A stretch of DNA of 8,172 nucleotides from assembly GCA_049613665.1 (NCBI GenBank), contig JBMZCV010000207.1:1-8172 (forward strand), in the 5' to 3' direction. The notes beneath the pieces were generated by a model, which saw nothing but the letters and a program-made list of their open reading frames with translations, did not search any database and was not told where the DNA came from. The translations under genes were made by a program, and so were the position numbers. This stretch comes from JBMZCV01 sp049613665 (GTDB lineage: Bacteria > Bacteroidota > Bacteroidia > Chitinophagales > UBA2359). Below, piece after piece: positions 1-7,043 of this stretch (position 1 is the first letter of the stretch; each line of letters begins with the position of its first letter).

Positions 1-82
1 AGAAATGACATATTTTTCTAGCCAAAAGAGTCAAATATAAAAAAGAATGGACACTCATTGTTTTAGAAATATGTCATTTCTA
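1..82. repeat. Imperfect inverted repeat at the left edge of the window
   Basis: Bases 1-20 begin AGAAATGACATATTT and are mirrored by 64-81, ending AAATATGTCATTTCT. The match is 15 bp perfect, then a 2-base bulge (extra TT on the left), then CTA/TAG. The arms enclose about 43 bases, with a possible inner GAGT (28-31) / ACTC (53-56) pairing. It lies just past the stop codon of the large minus-strand gene, so it would be transcribed as a hairpin at its 3' end. There is no U-tract and no GC-rich stem, so an intrinsic terminator is unlikely. A MITE-like palindrome or an mRNA 3'-stabilising hairpin fits better. The left arm starts at base 1, so the repeat may continue outside the window. Confidence 0.6.
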
Positions 83-121
83 ATACTCTAAAAATGTAGA
101 ATTACTTATATTACAATGTAC

Positions 122-3100
122 CTAATCTTGCAATGTCGCTATGGCTGTTTTGCCATTATTTTGAAGCAATAGGTTGAAATCGGCTATTTCTACCTGGCCA
201 TTTAAATTAGCATCGCTAGAAATATATTGATGAATAGCTGAAGATTCGTTCAGATATAAGTTGTAGTCATCAGTATTTATCGAACCATTTTGGTCAAAAT
301 CTCCTGCCAATAAAGCATACATGCCATTTCCTATATCCTTCAATTGATTTGCTCCATCTACGACATTTGCTGCATCAGATAAATCTAAATTAATTGTATT
401 ATCTACCGTATTAATCAAGGCAACTGCTGAACTCATCACGGCCAAATGATGTCGTGTTTTTATGCTAAATTGGTAAGTTTCGTTTATATTCAAATCGTTA
501 AAATCCACTCCACTATTTCCATCAACATTCCAAATACTGCCATCGTTTAACAAAATAGCTGCTTTTTGTTCTACAATGATATTTATATCAGTTTCGGAGC
601 GTGCTTCCACCAAAATCCAATCTACTGCATTGTTTGGAATATCGCCTAGAGTAGCAAAACTTTCTGTGCCTGTGTAGTTAGAAAATGGCTGTGCCAAAGG
701 TAATAAATCGTTGATTTTCAAATCATTACGCATTAAACCTGTAACATTATTGTAAGCTCCTTGCAAAATAATAATTGGCTCGAAAATGTAAGGCAAAGCT
801 GGCAATATCGTAATATTAATTGGTCGCAGCCAAACGCAATTGCTCACATTGTCGTTCATTTCTACATAAAGCGTATGCTCTCCTACTGCTAGTGCTGCAT
901 TTGGTGTAAAAGTATTGCTTATCGCATCGTAATTGCCTGCCGAAGTCGTTGCTGCTGCATCGCTATACCAATTTATTTGCGAATAAACGGCATCGGTATT
1001 TGTAAGTGCTGGCGAAATAGCTTGGCCTTCTTCAAAAGTTAAATCATTGACAGCGATATAAGGCAAATCTTCGGCATTATTTTCGAGCTGATTAGATTGC
1101 AGTTGAAAACCATTAGCCGATTCAATGATTCCGTTATTGATAAAACGATGTTTGTTGATATGTGATTGTCCATACAAATCTACTAATAATCCATCGTTTT
1201 GAAATACGACATTATCATAGTTTTTGATTCTACCTTGTGTTTCTATAAAACCGCAAAGTCCATTCGTGAAAAGCATTTCGGTAAGGCTACTATTGTTTAG
1301 ATATAAAGCTTCATAAGCGTTGTTGTGCAAATAGATTTCGCCTGTGTTTAGCACCGTAAGGCTATCCGAATAATTGACGATTTCTATGCCTTCTTTTCCA
1401 TTTTCAAAAATTTCTATTTTTCCGATTGTCGTCATCTCAAAAGGAGCAGAATAATTGCTGACTTTGAAACCTTCATAAGCAGCATTAGATATTTTCATTT
1501 CGCCACCATTATGAAAGTTAAAAGCCGTATTTGGGTAGCTATCGTTGCTTGTCACGATATTTAAGTTATGCATTCCTTCTCTCGTTACATTGTCTATCGT
1601 GATATTTCCATTGCTTTCAAAACCAAAAGTACCGTTATAATTGTAGTTGTAAATGCCTTTGTGCTGATTGTTATTGATGCTTATATCGCCATCATTTTGC
1701 ATAGAAAAAGCGGAAGTTCCATAATTTGAGTTGTCTGATTCACAGGAATTGTATAAAGCTTCTAAAGAATTGTTACTAATGTTGAGTATTCCATTATTAT
1801 TAAATACAAAGTCGTAGGTGCGATAAGCGTCATTATGTATGCCTTTTTCGCCTGTTTGCGACACACTTATTGTTCCATCATTTACGAATAAAAGCTTGTT
1901 AGCTACCGTATTGCTGCCAGAGGAAGTGCGGTTATAAATTCCATCAAGCATTGTATTACTAATTGTTATATCGCCAATTGCATCATTATAAAACTTGCTA
2001 TATGTGTCATCATTGTTTGAGTAATTATAAATGCCATGTTGTGCAATATCTGTAAGTGTAAGTGTTGCATTATTATAAAAATCGGCATAAGCACCAACAC
2101 CGCCTGCATAGTTGTAAATACCATTTTGGCCAATATCATCTAATATGAGCGTTCCGTTGTTGTGATAATAAAGGGTATCATTTTGTGCATAATTGTAAAT
2201 GCCGTTTGAAGTAGTTGCCGAAATATTCATTGTTCCTCCCATATTATCAAAATGCAATTCTGGCGTATAATCGCCATTTGGTCGGCAACGGTTGTAAATG
2301 CCATCAATGCCTGTCGTTGCGATATTTAAATTTCCATAATTGGTAAAATACAATTCTTCGCCTCTATCGGTATAATTATGCATACCATAATCGGTACTAT
2401 TGTCAATGTCCATTGTGCCAAAATTATTGATATTCAAAACACTTTTTCCATAATCATAAAAAGGCTCTGCAATATTTGAAGTATAGTTATAATTGTAATT
2501 TCCATCTTCTAAGCTATGGTCTATCGTTATCGTTCCATAATTGTTGAAAGCCAAAGTGTCGGCTCGATAATTATTATTGAACAAACCATTATAATCAGTA
2601 CTATCTATCTGTATTGTACCATAATTATCGAATGTTAATTTTGCATGATAATCTGGTAGGTCTTCTACATTATAGTTGAATAGGCCATGGTCTGTCGCAT
2701 TTTTAATATTGATACTTGCATTTTCACCATTTATAAGGTGCATAGAACCTCTCTGCACAAAGTTTTGCCAGCCTTCTAAGCTTGTATGATTAATGTCAAT
2801 TGTTCCATTATTGGTACAATACAAAGCATTTACTGTATCGACACTTGCTTGTCTCGAATAGTTATAAAACCCTTGTTGTGATATGTTGTCTATATCAATA
2901 TCGCCATTATTCGTAAAATTGAGCGTTGCAAAATCGTTGTCACAAAAATTATAAACACCTCTTTGCGAGCTTTGAGTAGCAGTCATCATGCCATCATTCA
3001 CAAAATTGAGCATTCCATATCTATAATTGTAATTGTAAAAAGCATTTAGAGTAGTATTTTCAACATTTATATTGCCACTATTCGTAAAGTTGAGATTTAA

Positions 3101-5587
3101 AGGAAAATCTATATTTATGGCTAAATTATAGCAATAAAAACCTTGCTCTGTTGTCGTATTGATGTTTATATCTCCCGTATTATTTCCCGTCATTGTACCA
3201 TTATTATTATTGAAAATAAAACCGTGGTCAATGATATTGTCGATATTTATCGTTCCAAAATTGTTGAAATAAAAATCGGCTTCGTACTCTGGCACTTCTT
3301 TTCTACACAAATTATAAAAACCCGCTTCATCTCCGATATTGTCAATGTCTATCACGGCCATATTGCCATTTGTAAAATGGATTTCGCCATCTCTAGTATA
3401 GTTATAAATACCTGCTTTATCTGTATCGGCAAGTATTATGCTATCATTATTTGTAAAATAGATTTTTGAGCCATTATCAGTCAAATTATAGAGTAACCTA
3501 TCTGTTCCTGTATGCACTTCAATCAAATTTTCATTTGTAAAATGAAGCTCGCCTGCAAAATTAGTATTATTGTAAATACCCAAATCGGCAACATTATCAA
3601 TATCTATCGTTCCATTATTTATCATAGTAGAAATGCCTTTTGCACTATAATTTGTCCAACCTTCATCAGTTGTCGTATTGATGCCGATATGACCATTGTT
3701 CATAAAATTCAAAATATTTGGAAAAGCCTCATTATCGCCCAAGTTGTCGTGATACAAACCATCATTGCCAATATTAGAAAGCCACATATTTCCATTATTC
3801 GTAAAATTGATTTCACTATCAACATTATAAATATGGCTACCATGATTAGTTGTCGTATTTATCGTGATGTCGCTCTCATTCACAAAATTGACTAAACCAT
3901 CATTTTCTGCACTTGTATAAAGCCCTTTGCTCGTCAAGTCATTTATAGTGATAGGCTGATAATTTGTAAAATTGACAATACCTCCGCTATTAACCGCAGT
4001 ATTCCGAATAGCATTTCCATTTGTATGAGTAATATTTATTGCTCCATTATTGTTACAAATCAAAATGTCATCATATGCTTGATTAAACAAACCTTGCTCA
4101 TTCGTACTATCAATAGCGATAGTTCCAAAGTTTTCAAACACTAAATCTGCCTTGTCTGGCACTAAATCAGCTAATAAACGATTGTAAATACCTTTGCTTG
4201 ATGCACCTTTAATGCTTATCAAATTATTGTTCGTAAACTGCAAATCGCCATTATCTGCGTCATTATACATACCATTGTAGCGGCTGCTATCTATTTCAAT
4301 ACTGCCATTGTTTGTAAAATGCAGAATAGCCGTTGTATCGCCAGCCTGTGTCAAATCAAGTATATTGCCTAAGCCAGCATTATAATAAGAGTTGTTAAAA
4401 CCACTTCTGCCAATATCTATCGTTCCTTCATTCCGAAAATCCAGAAAAGCATAATTGTTATTCACATAATTGTAAACGCCAGCACGGCCAGTTCGCTTTG
4501 TTCTTATCGTGTTGTGATTGACCATTATGACGGAATCTTTGTTGGTATAGCAATAAAAACCCTCTCTAATCGTGCTATCAATCGCTATCGTTCCATAGTT
4601 ATGTAGCTCGGAACGTAGCCTATTTTCTACCGAATTTCTGCTATTTTGCGTAAAAAAGCCTCTATATCCTGTAAAGTTGATATTTATTTCAGCATCAGCA
4701 CCGTTATTAAAATTAAAAACAGCACCTCTTCTGTTGTAATTAAAAACGCCATCATTTCCTGTATTTGAAATATTGATAATGCCATTGTTATTGAAATTGC
4801 AATATGCTATCCAGCCTGCTTCATTGCCTCTCGTTTCATTATAAATACCTCTAATAGCAGCGTCATTTATGGTGATTGAGCCATTGTTATCAAAATTGAT
4901 TAAAGCATTTTCCTGATACGAATAATTATACATGGCATGATTTCCGATATTCGTAAAATTCATGCTGCCATTATTCACAAAATTCATCGTATCATTTTGT
5001 ATGTGCGAATACCATGCAATATTTGTCGTATTGTTAAAACTGACAGTTCCATTATTTGTTACAGAAACACCGTTGCTATCACTACCATTGGTATAATTAT
5101 ACCATGCACGGTCTGTCGTATTGCTGATATCAATCGTACCATCATTGATAACTGTTCCTTTGCTATTTTGCAAACCATAATCTTCTGTATTCATAATCGT
5201 CAAAACAGCATTTGCCTCCACAACTAAAGTACCTTTTGGCCGCATATACAAACCCTTGCAATTGACGCAAGCCGTTGCATCAATCGTAAGCTGGCCACCG
5301 TTGGCAATCGTAAGTTCAGTTTCGTTGTCCATTTCAACACGCCAAACCGTAGGCACTACGCCATTTACGACAGGATAGGAAGCCACCAAAATATCGACAA
5401 AATCAATAAAAACGACATCAGTACTTATCGGCACAGTACCAGTATTCCAATTGCCAGCCGTATTCCAATCATCGCTAATAGTACCTTGCCAAGTGACATC
5501 GGCCGCTTTTATTTCATTTTCAGTTAAATAAAATACAGCAAATAGCAATAAAGAAAAATAGAGAAAATAATGTTTTACTAAATTCAT
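122..5587 (-). CDS. Giant secreted Asn-rich beta-solenoid repeat protein with Ig-like and dockerin-like C-terminus
   Basis: This is a 1821-residue protein, probably exported to the cell surface or medium. Residues 1-28 are a signal peptide (Lys5, hydrophobic core about 7-21, likely cleavage after IKA). The ATG at 5587 is chosen because an upstream in-frame ATG at 5656 would bury this signal. Residues ~30-60 carry the TWQG...W...NW...VP pattern common at the start of Bacteroidota and autotransporter-like adhesins. Residues 143-1435 hold about 43 repeats averaging 30 residues (FTNNGxIxI, then GIYNY), predicted to coil as a right-handed beta-helix. Residues ~1505-1597 look Ig-like. Residues ~1598-1761 match a C-terminal module of Saprospiraceae-like secreted proteins (QGAYN, MRNDL, VDWILVEAR, AAILLNDGS, HHLAVMS). 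Residues 1762-1821 contain two Ca-binding dockerin-like loops. No typical type IX secretion sorting domain is visible at the end. It appears to be a single-gene unit, divergent from the cold-shock gene. Adhesin or matrix protein is an inference; no enzymatic motif is seen. Confidence 0.9.
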   Translation of the reverse strand: MNLVKHYFLYFSLLLFAVFYLTENEIKAADVTWQGTISDDWNTAGNWNTGTVPISTDVVFIDFVDILVASYPVVNGVVPTVWRVEMDNETELTIANGGQLTIDATACVNCKGLYMRPKGTLVVEANAVLTIMNTEDYGLQNSKGTVINDGTIDISNTTDRAWYNYTNGSDSNGVSVTNNGTVSFNNTTNIAWYSHIQNDTMNFVNNGSMNFTNIGNHAMYNYSYQENALINFDNNGSITINDAAIRGIYNETRGNEAGWIAYCNFNNNGIINISNTGNDGVFNYNRRGAVFNFNNGADAEININFTGYRGFFTQNSRNSVENRLRSELHNYGTIAIDSTIREGFYCYTNKDSVIMVNHNTIRTKRTGRAGVYNYVNNNYAFLDFRNEGTIDIGRSGFNNSYYNAGLGNILDLTQAGDTTAILHFTNNGSIEIDSSRYNGMYNDADNGDLQFTNNNLISIKGASSKGIYNRLLADLVPDKADLVFENFGTIAIDSTNEQGLFNQAYDDILICNNNGAINITHTNGNAIRNTAVNSGGIVNFTNYQPITINDLTSKGLYTSAENDGLVNFVNESDITINTTTNHGSHIYNVDSEINFTNNGNMWLSNIGNDGLYHDNLGDNEAFPNILNFMNNGHIGINTTTDEGWTNYSAKGISTMINNGTIDIDNVADLGIYNNTNFAGELHFTNENLIEVHTGTDRLLYNLTDNGSKIYFTNNDSIILADTDKAGIYNYTRDGEIHFTNGNMAVIDIDNIGDEAGFYNLCRKEVPEYEADFYFNNFGTINIDNIIDHGFIFNNNNGTMTGNNTGDININTTTEQGFYCYNLAINIDFPLNLNFTNSGNINVENTTLNAFYNYNYRYGMLNFVNDGMMTATQSSQRGVYNFCDNDFATLNFTNNGDIDIDNISQQGFYNYSRQASVDTVNALYCTNNGTIDINHTSLEGWQNFVQRGSMHLINGENASINIKNATDHGLFNYNVEDLPDYHAKLTFDNYGTIQIDSTDYNGLFNNNYRADTLAFNNYGTITIDHSLEDGNYNYNYTSNIAEPFYDYGKSVLNINNFGTMDIDNSTDYGMHNYTDRGEELYFTNYGNLNIATTGIDGIYNRCRPNGDYTPELHFDNMGGTMNISATTSNGIYNYAQNDTLYYHNNGTLILDDIGQNGIYNYAGGVGAYADFYNNATLTLTDIAQHGIYNYSNNDDTYSKFYNDAIGDITISNTMLDGIYNRTSSGSNTVANKLLFVNDGTISVSQTGEKGIHNDAYRTYDFVFNNNGILNISNNSLEALYNSCESDNSNYGTSAFSMQNDGDISINNNQHKGIYNYNYNGTFGFESNGNITIDNVTREGMHNLNIVTSNDSYPNTAFNFHNGGEMKISNAAYEGFKVSNYSAPFEMTTIGKIEIFENGKEGIEIVNYSDSLTVLNTGEIYLHNNAYEALYLNNSSLTEMLFTNGLCGFIETQGRIKNYDNVVFQNDGLLVDLYGQSHINKHRFINNGIIESANGFQLQSNQLENNAEDLPYIAVNDLTFEEGQAISPALTNTDAVYSQINWYSDAAATTSAGNYDAISNTFTPNAALAVGEHTLYVEMNDNVSNCVWLRPINITILPALPYIFEPIIILQGAYNNVTGLMRNDLKINDLLPLAQPFSNYTGTESFATLGDIPNNAVDWILVEARSETDINIIVEQKAAILLNDGSIWNVDGNSGVDFNDLNINETYQFSIKTRHHLAVMSSAVALINTVDNTINLDLSDAANVVDGANQLKDIGNGMYALLAGDFDQNGSINTDDYNLYLNESSAIHQYISSDANLNGQVEIADFNLLLQNNGKTAIATLQD
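125..304 (-). other. Paired dockerin-like Ca-binding loops at the extreme C-terminus
   Basis: Residues 1762-1821 contain DFDQNGSINTDD (from 1763) and DANLNGQVEIAD (from 1792). Both follow the dockerin/EF-hand loop D-x-D/N-x-N-G-x-I/V-x-x-x-D and are spaced 29 residues apart, close to the spacing in type I dockerins. Acidic and Asn ligands are present at loop positions 1, 3, 5 and 12. Calcium binding is therefore likely. A true cohesin partner is not implied, because such loops are common in Bacteroidota proteins without cellulosomes. Confidence 0.65.
305..796 (-). other. Conserved Bacteroidota C-terminal module (QGAY / VDWILVEAR / HHLAVMS)
   Basis: Residues ~1598-1761 show spaced motifs QGAYN, GLMRNDL, LLPLAQPFSNYTG, VDWILVEAR, AAILLNDGSI, VDGNSGVDF, YQFSIKTRHHLAVMSS and LLAGDFDQNG. 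From memory, the same order (GxY, MRDDL, LIPLTEPY, VDWVLVELRD, AALLLRDGDVV, YYLAVRHRNHLGVMT) occurs at the C-termini of many large secreted proteins of Saprospiraceae and relatives, immediately before dockerin-like Ca-binding repeats. Its function is not known to me. Its presence supports both the phylum assignment and the secreted location. Confidence 0.6.
797..1075 (-). other. Ig-like domain region of the giant repeat protein
   Basis: Residues ~1505-1597 differ from the solenoid. They begin AEDLPYIAVNDLTFEEGQ, continue with an NWYSDAAA segment and TPNAALAVGEHTLYVEM, and end in a hydrophobic strand ILPA. The pattern 'xWYSD...G...TP.L..G.xTxYVxxx...C' is that of bacterial Ig-like / PKD-like linker domains often found between a repeat stalk and the C-terminal module in Bacteroidota secreted proteins. 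The assignment rests on pattern only; the exact Ig family is not determined. Confidence 0.5.
1283..5161 (-). repeat. About 43 tandem protein repeats (predicted beta-helix coils)
   Basis: Residues 143-1435 of the giant protein are wholly made of one repeat unit. A typical unit has strand 1 (L-x-F-T-N-N-G), strand 2 (T/S-I-x-I-D/N), a polar turn of about 6 residues, then G-[IFL]-[YF]-N-Y. Most units are 27-29 residues. About a dozen are longer because of insertions at one fixed place, after the YN-Y segment. The NN pair and the Y/F position recur in nearly every unit, which would form stacked Asn and aromatic ladders inside a beta-helix. At DNA level the copies are diverged, not recent duplications. 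The unit count was made by eye and may be off by one or two. Confidence 0.85.
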
Positions 5588-5781
5588 AAGGAATTCAAAT
5601 TGAGTTGAAAAGTATGTGTAGTAGAAAACAAAAAAACTTGTGCAAGAATAAGCCATATTTCTACTAAAGTAATATGCGTTTAAAGCTAAAAAATATGTTT
5701 GATATTTATGTCCTTTTTTTTGTCAAAAAAGAAAAACTGTCGATAAAAAATAAACTTATATATATAGACTTGTCATGCAGA

Positions 5782-5845
5782 TAATTTAGTGTAGCATTTT
5801 CTATAAGATGTATTAATTAAGTGATTGTTTATAACTAATTAAGTG
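5782..5845 (+). promoter_or_regulatory. Three direct repeats TAATTWAGTG with helical spacing
   Basis: TAATTTAGTG (5782-5791), TAATTAAGTG (5814-5823) and TAATTAAGTG (5836-5845) lie in the same orientation with start-to-start distances of 32 and 22 bases, about three and two DNA turns. They would therefore face the same side of the helix. They sit 190-255 bases upstream of the cold-shock start and 195-258 bases upstream of the giant gene start, so they could serve either gene. Sites for a dimeric or oligomeric regulator are a reasonable inference. In such AT-rich DNA, chance similarity cannot be excluded. Confidence 0.35.
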
Positions 5846-5878
5846 TAAGGGAAGATATTTTTTTTAAAAAAAACAAAA

Positions 5879-5896
5879 TATTTTCGTTATTTTCGC
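5879..5896 (+). promoter_or_regulatory. Possible -7 region of the cold-shock gene (tandem TATTTTCG boxes)
   Basis: TATTTTCGT and TATTTTCGC lie back to back (5879-5887, 5888-5896). Each matches the Bacteroidota TAnnTTTG box in 7 of 8 positions. Transcription from here would start near 5893-5903 and give a leader of about 135-145 bases. Long structured leaders are known for cold-shock mRNAs such as E. coli cspA. No good TTTG -33 box is visible at the expected distance, so the call is tentative. Confidence 0.3.
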
Positions 5897-6036
5897 AAAT
5901 AGCTACAAGAAAAATGTTTTTTGCTTCTTTTGTAGATTAAAGTGTTCACTTTTTTCTGCTTTGAGGAGTATTAACGATTCTAAATAAGCATTTAAACAAC
6001 TTACTCTATTTTTTAACAATTTAAACATTTCTAATT

Positions 6037-6246
6037 ATGTCTAGAGTGACTGGAACAGTAAAATGGTTTAACGAAACAAAAGGATTTGGCTTTATTTCAC
6101 AAGATAATGGTGGAGCAGATGTATTTTGTCATTTCAGAGCTATTGCATCAGAGGGCTTCAAAACACTTGCTGAAGGCGATAAAGTGGAATTTGGAGTGGA
6201 AAATGGACAAAAAGGATTACAAGCAACTAATGTAAAATTGATATAA
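6037..6246 (+). CDS. Cold-shock domain protein (CspA family)
   Basis: This 69-residue protein is essentially one cold-shock domain, the normal length for CspA-type RNA/ssDNA-binding chaperones that melt mRNA structure and assist translation or antitermination. It shows the family start TGTVKWFNETKGFGFI, with the RNP1 motif KGFGFI at residues 15-20 and aromatic RNA-stacking residues W10, F17, F19, F30 and F33. The RNP2 motif at 29-33 reads VFCHF, with Cys31 where VFVHF is usual. The end, GQKGLQATNVKLI, is typical. The ATG follows an AT-rich leader without a Shine-Dalgarno sequence, as is normal in Bacteroidota. The gene is monocistronic, flanked upstream by a long leader and downstream by a strong hairpin. 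Whether it responds to cold or is constitutive cannot be read from sequence. Confidence 0.96.
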   Translation: MSRVTGTVKWFNETKGFGFISQDNGGADVFCHFRAIASEGFKTLAEGDKVEFGVENGQKGLQATNVKLI

Positions 6247-6316
6247 TTCGCTTGCGTTTCATTTTATGGCTACTCAAAAAAATGGTGTAGTCTTGCATTT
6301 TTGCACCCCTTCTAAT

Positions 6317-6346
6317 AAAAAGCTTCTCAGCAATGAGAGGCTTTTT
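6317..6346 (+). terminator. Intrinsic terminator downstream of the cold-shock gene
   Basis: AAAAAGCTTCTCA (6317-6329) pairs with TGAGAGGCTTTTT (6334-6346) through 13 bp with a single T-G wobble, closed by a GCAA (GNRA) tetraloop. A run of five T ends the stem. It lies 71 bases after the stop codon of the cold-shock gene. Because the left arm starts with A5, it could also stop transcription arriving from the other strand. Confidence 0.88.
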
Positions 6347-6403
6347 GTATTTAAATACCAACAGGCTTGAGCAGTATGTCAAAGCATTTTTTTATAGGCT
6401 TGT

Positions 6404-6434
6404 TTTGCTCATTTGCTTTTTTTTGTTATTATTG
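6404..6434 (+). promoter_or_regulatory. Candidate promoter for the truncated R-M gene
   Basis: TTTG (6404-6407) and TATTATTG (6427-6434) are separated by 19 bases, the spacing expected for -33 TTTG and -7 TAnnTTTG elements recognised by the Bacteroidota housekeeping sigma factor. The -7 box matches at 7 of 8 positions. Transcription would begin around 6441, giving a leader of about 35 bases before the ATG at 6476. T-rich surroundings raise the chance of a false match. Confidence 0.4.
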
Positions 6435-6475
6435 CAGCTCGAAAAAATAAAAAATTTAACCAAACAATATAGAAC

Positions 6476-6706
6476 ATGAGCAATTTGCAAAACTTAATAG
6501 ACGACTTTTCGCCAGAAAACTTAAATGTTTTTTTCCGAAGCAGCATGAACAGCTTTGAAACAACTGACGAAAGTTTTGACTTTTTGTTTGATGAAAAAAC
6601 GCTAGAAAACTATGAAGATATTGAGCTAAGAGGAAAAGCAAATATTGGCTTAAACAGCGACTTGCTCATAATTGCGGCCAAAACGACGAAAGCACTCAAC
6701 ACCTAA
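6476..6706 (+). pseudogene. N-terminal remnant of a Type IIG-like (Eco57I-type) restriction-modification protein
   Basis: The 76 residues begin MSNLQNLIDDFSPENLNVFF and run through SFETTDESFDFLF to DLLIIAAKTTKAL, then stop. From memory this matches the extreme N-terminus of large (about 1000-residue) single-chain restriction-methylases, where 'xLIDxFxPExLxxFFR...' is followed by '(K)xxxELTERSSRKxQxxxAKKIL'. Here the frame ends with NT and TAA exactly where ELTERSS would come, and no continuation is visible in other frames before the next gene. The nuclease and methyltransferase domains are absent, so no restriction activity is expected. It starts after a plausible promoter and A-rich leader and may still be transcribed into the downstream GIY-YIG gene. 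A free-standing small protein that resembles this N-terminus is the alternative. Confidence 0.55.
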
Positions 6707-6740
6707 AATATCTAACTTTTCAATAGTCGTTAAAACAAAA

Positions 6741-7043
6741 ATGCTCATGTCTTATCATCAATATTATATTTATATCATGACTAATCGTTTCAACACTGTA
6801 GTTTATACAGGCGTGACCAACAACCTACAAAAAAGAGTAAAAGAACACAAAGAAAGAAAACAGAAAAATAGTTTTACCAGCCGATATAAAATCAATAAAC
6901 TTGTCTATTACGAAAGCTTTAAATACATCAATAATGCTATCGCAAGAGAAAAACAAATCAAAGCAGGATCTCGAAAAAAAAAGGACGACTTAATCAATAG
7001 TATCAATCCAAAATGGGAAGACCTAAGCAAAGAATGGTACTAA
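6741..7043 (+). CDS. GIY-YIG nuclease family protein (YhbQ/UPF0213-like small endonuclease)
   Basis: This is a 100-residue, single-domain GIY-YIG endonuclease of the short stand-alone type. The domain runs from residue 8 to about 90: YYIYIMT (8-14) is the 'GIY' strand, VVYTGVT (20-26) the 'YIG' strand, NNLQKRVKEH (27-36) carries the conserved Arg32 and His36, and AIAREKQIK (66-74) carries the metal-binding Glu70. All expected catalytic positions are kept, so the protein is probably active on DNA. The ATG at 6741 follows TAAAACAAAA, an A-rich leader typical of the phylum; ATG 6747 is also possible. A TTG at 6672 is open in frame but adds a basic, non-domain tail and overlaps the preceding remnant. 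It follows that remnant by 34 bases and is followed at once by paired palindromes. Members of this family recur as accessory genes in Bacteroidota. Substrate unknown. Confidence 0.9.
   Translation: MLMSYHQYYIYIMTNRFNTVVYTGVTNNLQKRVKEHKERKQKNSFTSRYKINKLVYYESFKYINNAIAREKQIKAGSRKKKDDLINSINPKWEDLSKEWY

Larger units (their letters stand above)
5588..6036. other. Divergent AT-rich intergenic region between giant protein gene and cold-shock gene
   Basis: No convincing gene lies here. The part next to the giant gene is AT-rich and holds a CTTG-TG-CAAG palindrome (5637-5646), but I see no clear promoter for that gene. Bases 5782-5845 hold three TAATTWAGTG repeats. Bases 5879-5896 hold two tandem copies of a 9-mer TATTTTCGY resembling the phylum's -7 box. 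The last ~140 bases would be a long leader for the cold-shock gene, containing the direct repeat ATTTAAACA (5990-5998 and 6019-6027) and a lone GAGGAG (5963-5968) too far upstream to act as its ribosome site. Confidence 0.6.

Noticed and set aside
1283..5161. CRISPR array or DNA-level tandem repeat
   Set aside because: The periodicity is in the protein; DNA units are diverged, vary in length and lie within one open frame.
3143..5227. Open frames on the plus strand at 3143-3469, 3512-3895 and 4937-5227
   Set aside because: All lie antisense inside the giant repeat gene; their Ile/Cys-rich translations are mirror products of the repeated Asn-rich codons and show no domain.
5588..5656. In-frame ATG at 5656 as the start of the giant protein
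   Set aside because: It would add 23 aromatic-rich residues in front of a well-formed signal peptide that begins at the ATG at 5587.
5710..5732. T-run / A-run hairpin near 5710-5732 as a terminator
   Set aside because: The stem would be almost only A-T pairs and it sits upstream of both divergent genes, with no transcript to end.
6363..6411. AGGCTTG direct repeat (6363, 6396) and TGAGCA/TGCTCA inverted pair before the R-M remnant
   Set aside because: Short matches in a T-rich leader region; no consistent structure or spacing to support a site.
6456..6641. Minus-strand open frame opposite the R-M remnant
   Set aside because: Low-complexity Ser/Phe/Leu translation fully antisense to a frame with recognisable family sequence.
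6672..6740. TTG at 6672 as start of the GIY-YIG protein
   Set aside because: The added residues are not part of the domain, overlap the preceding frame, and ATG 6741 has the better A-rich leader.
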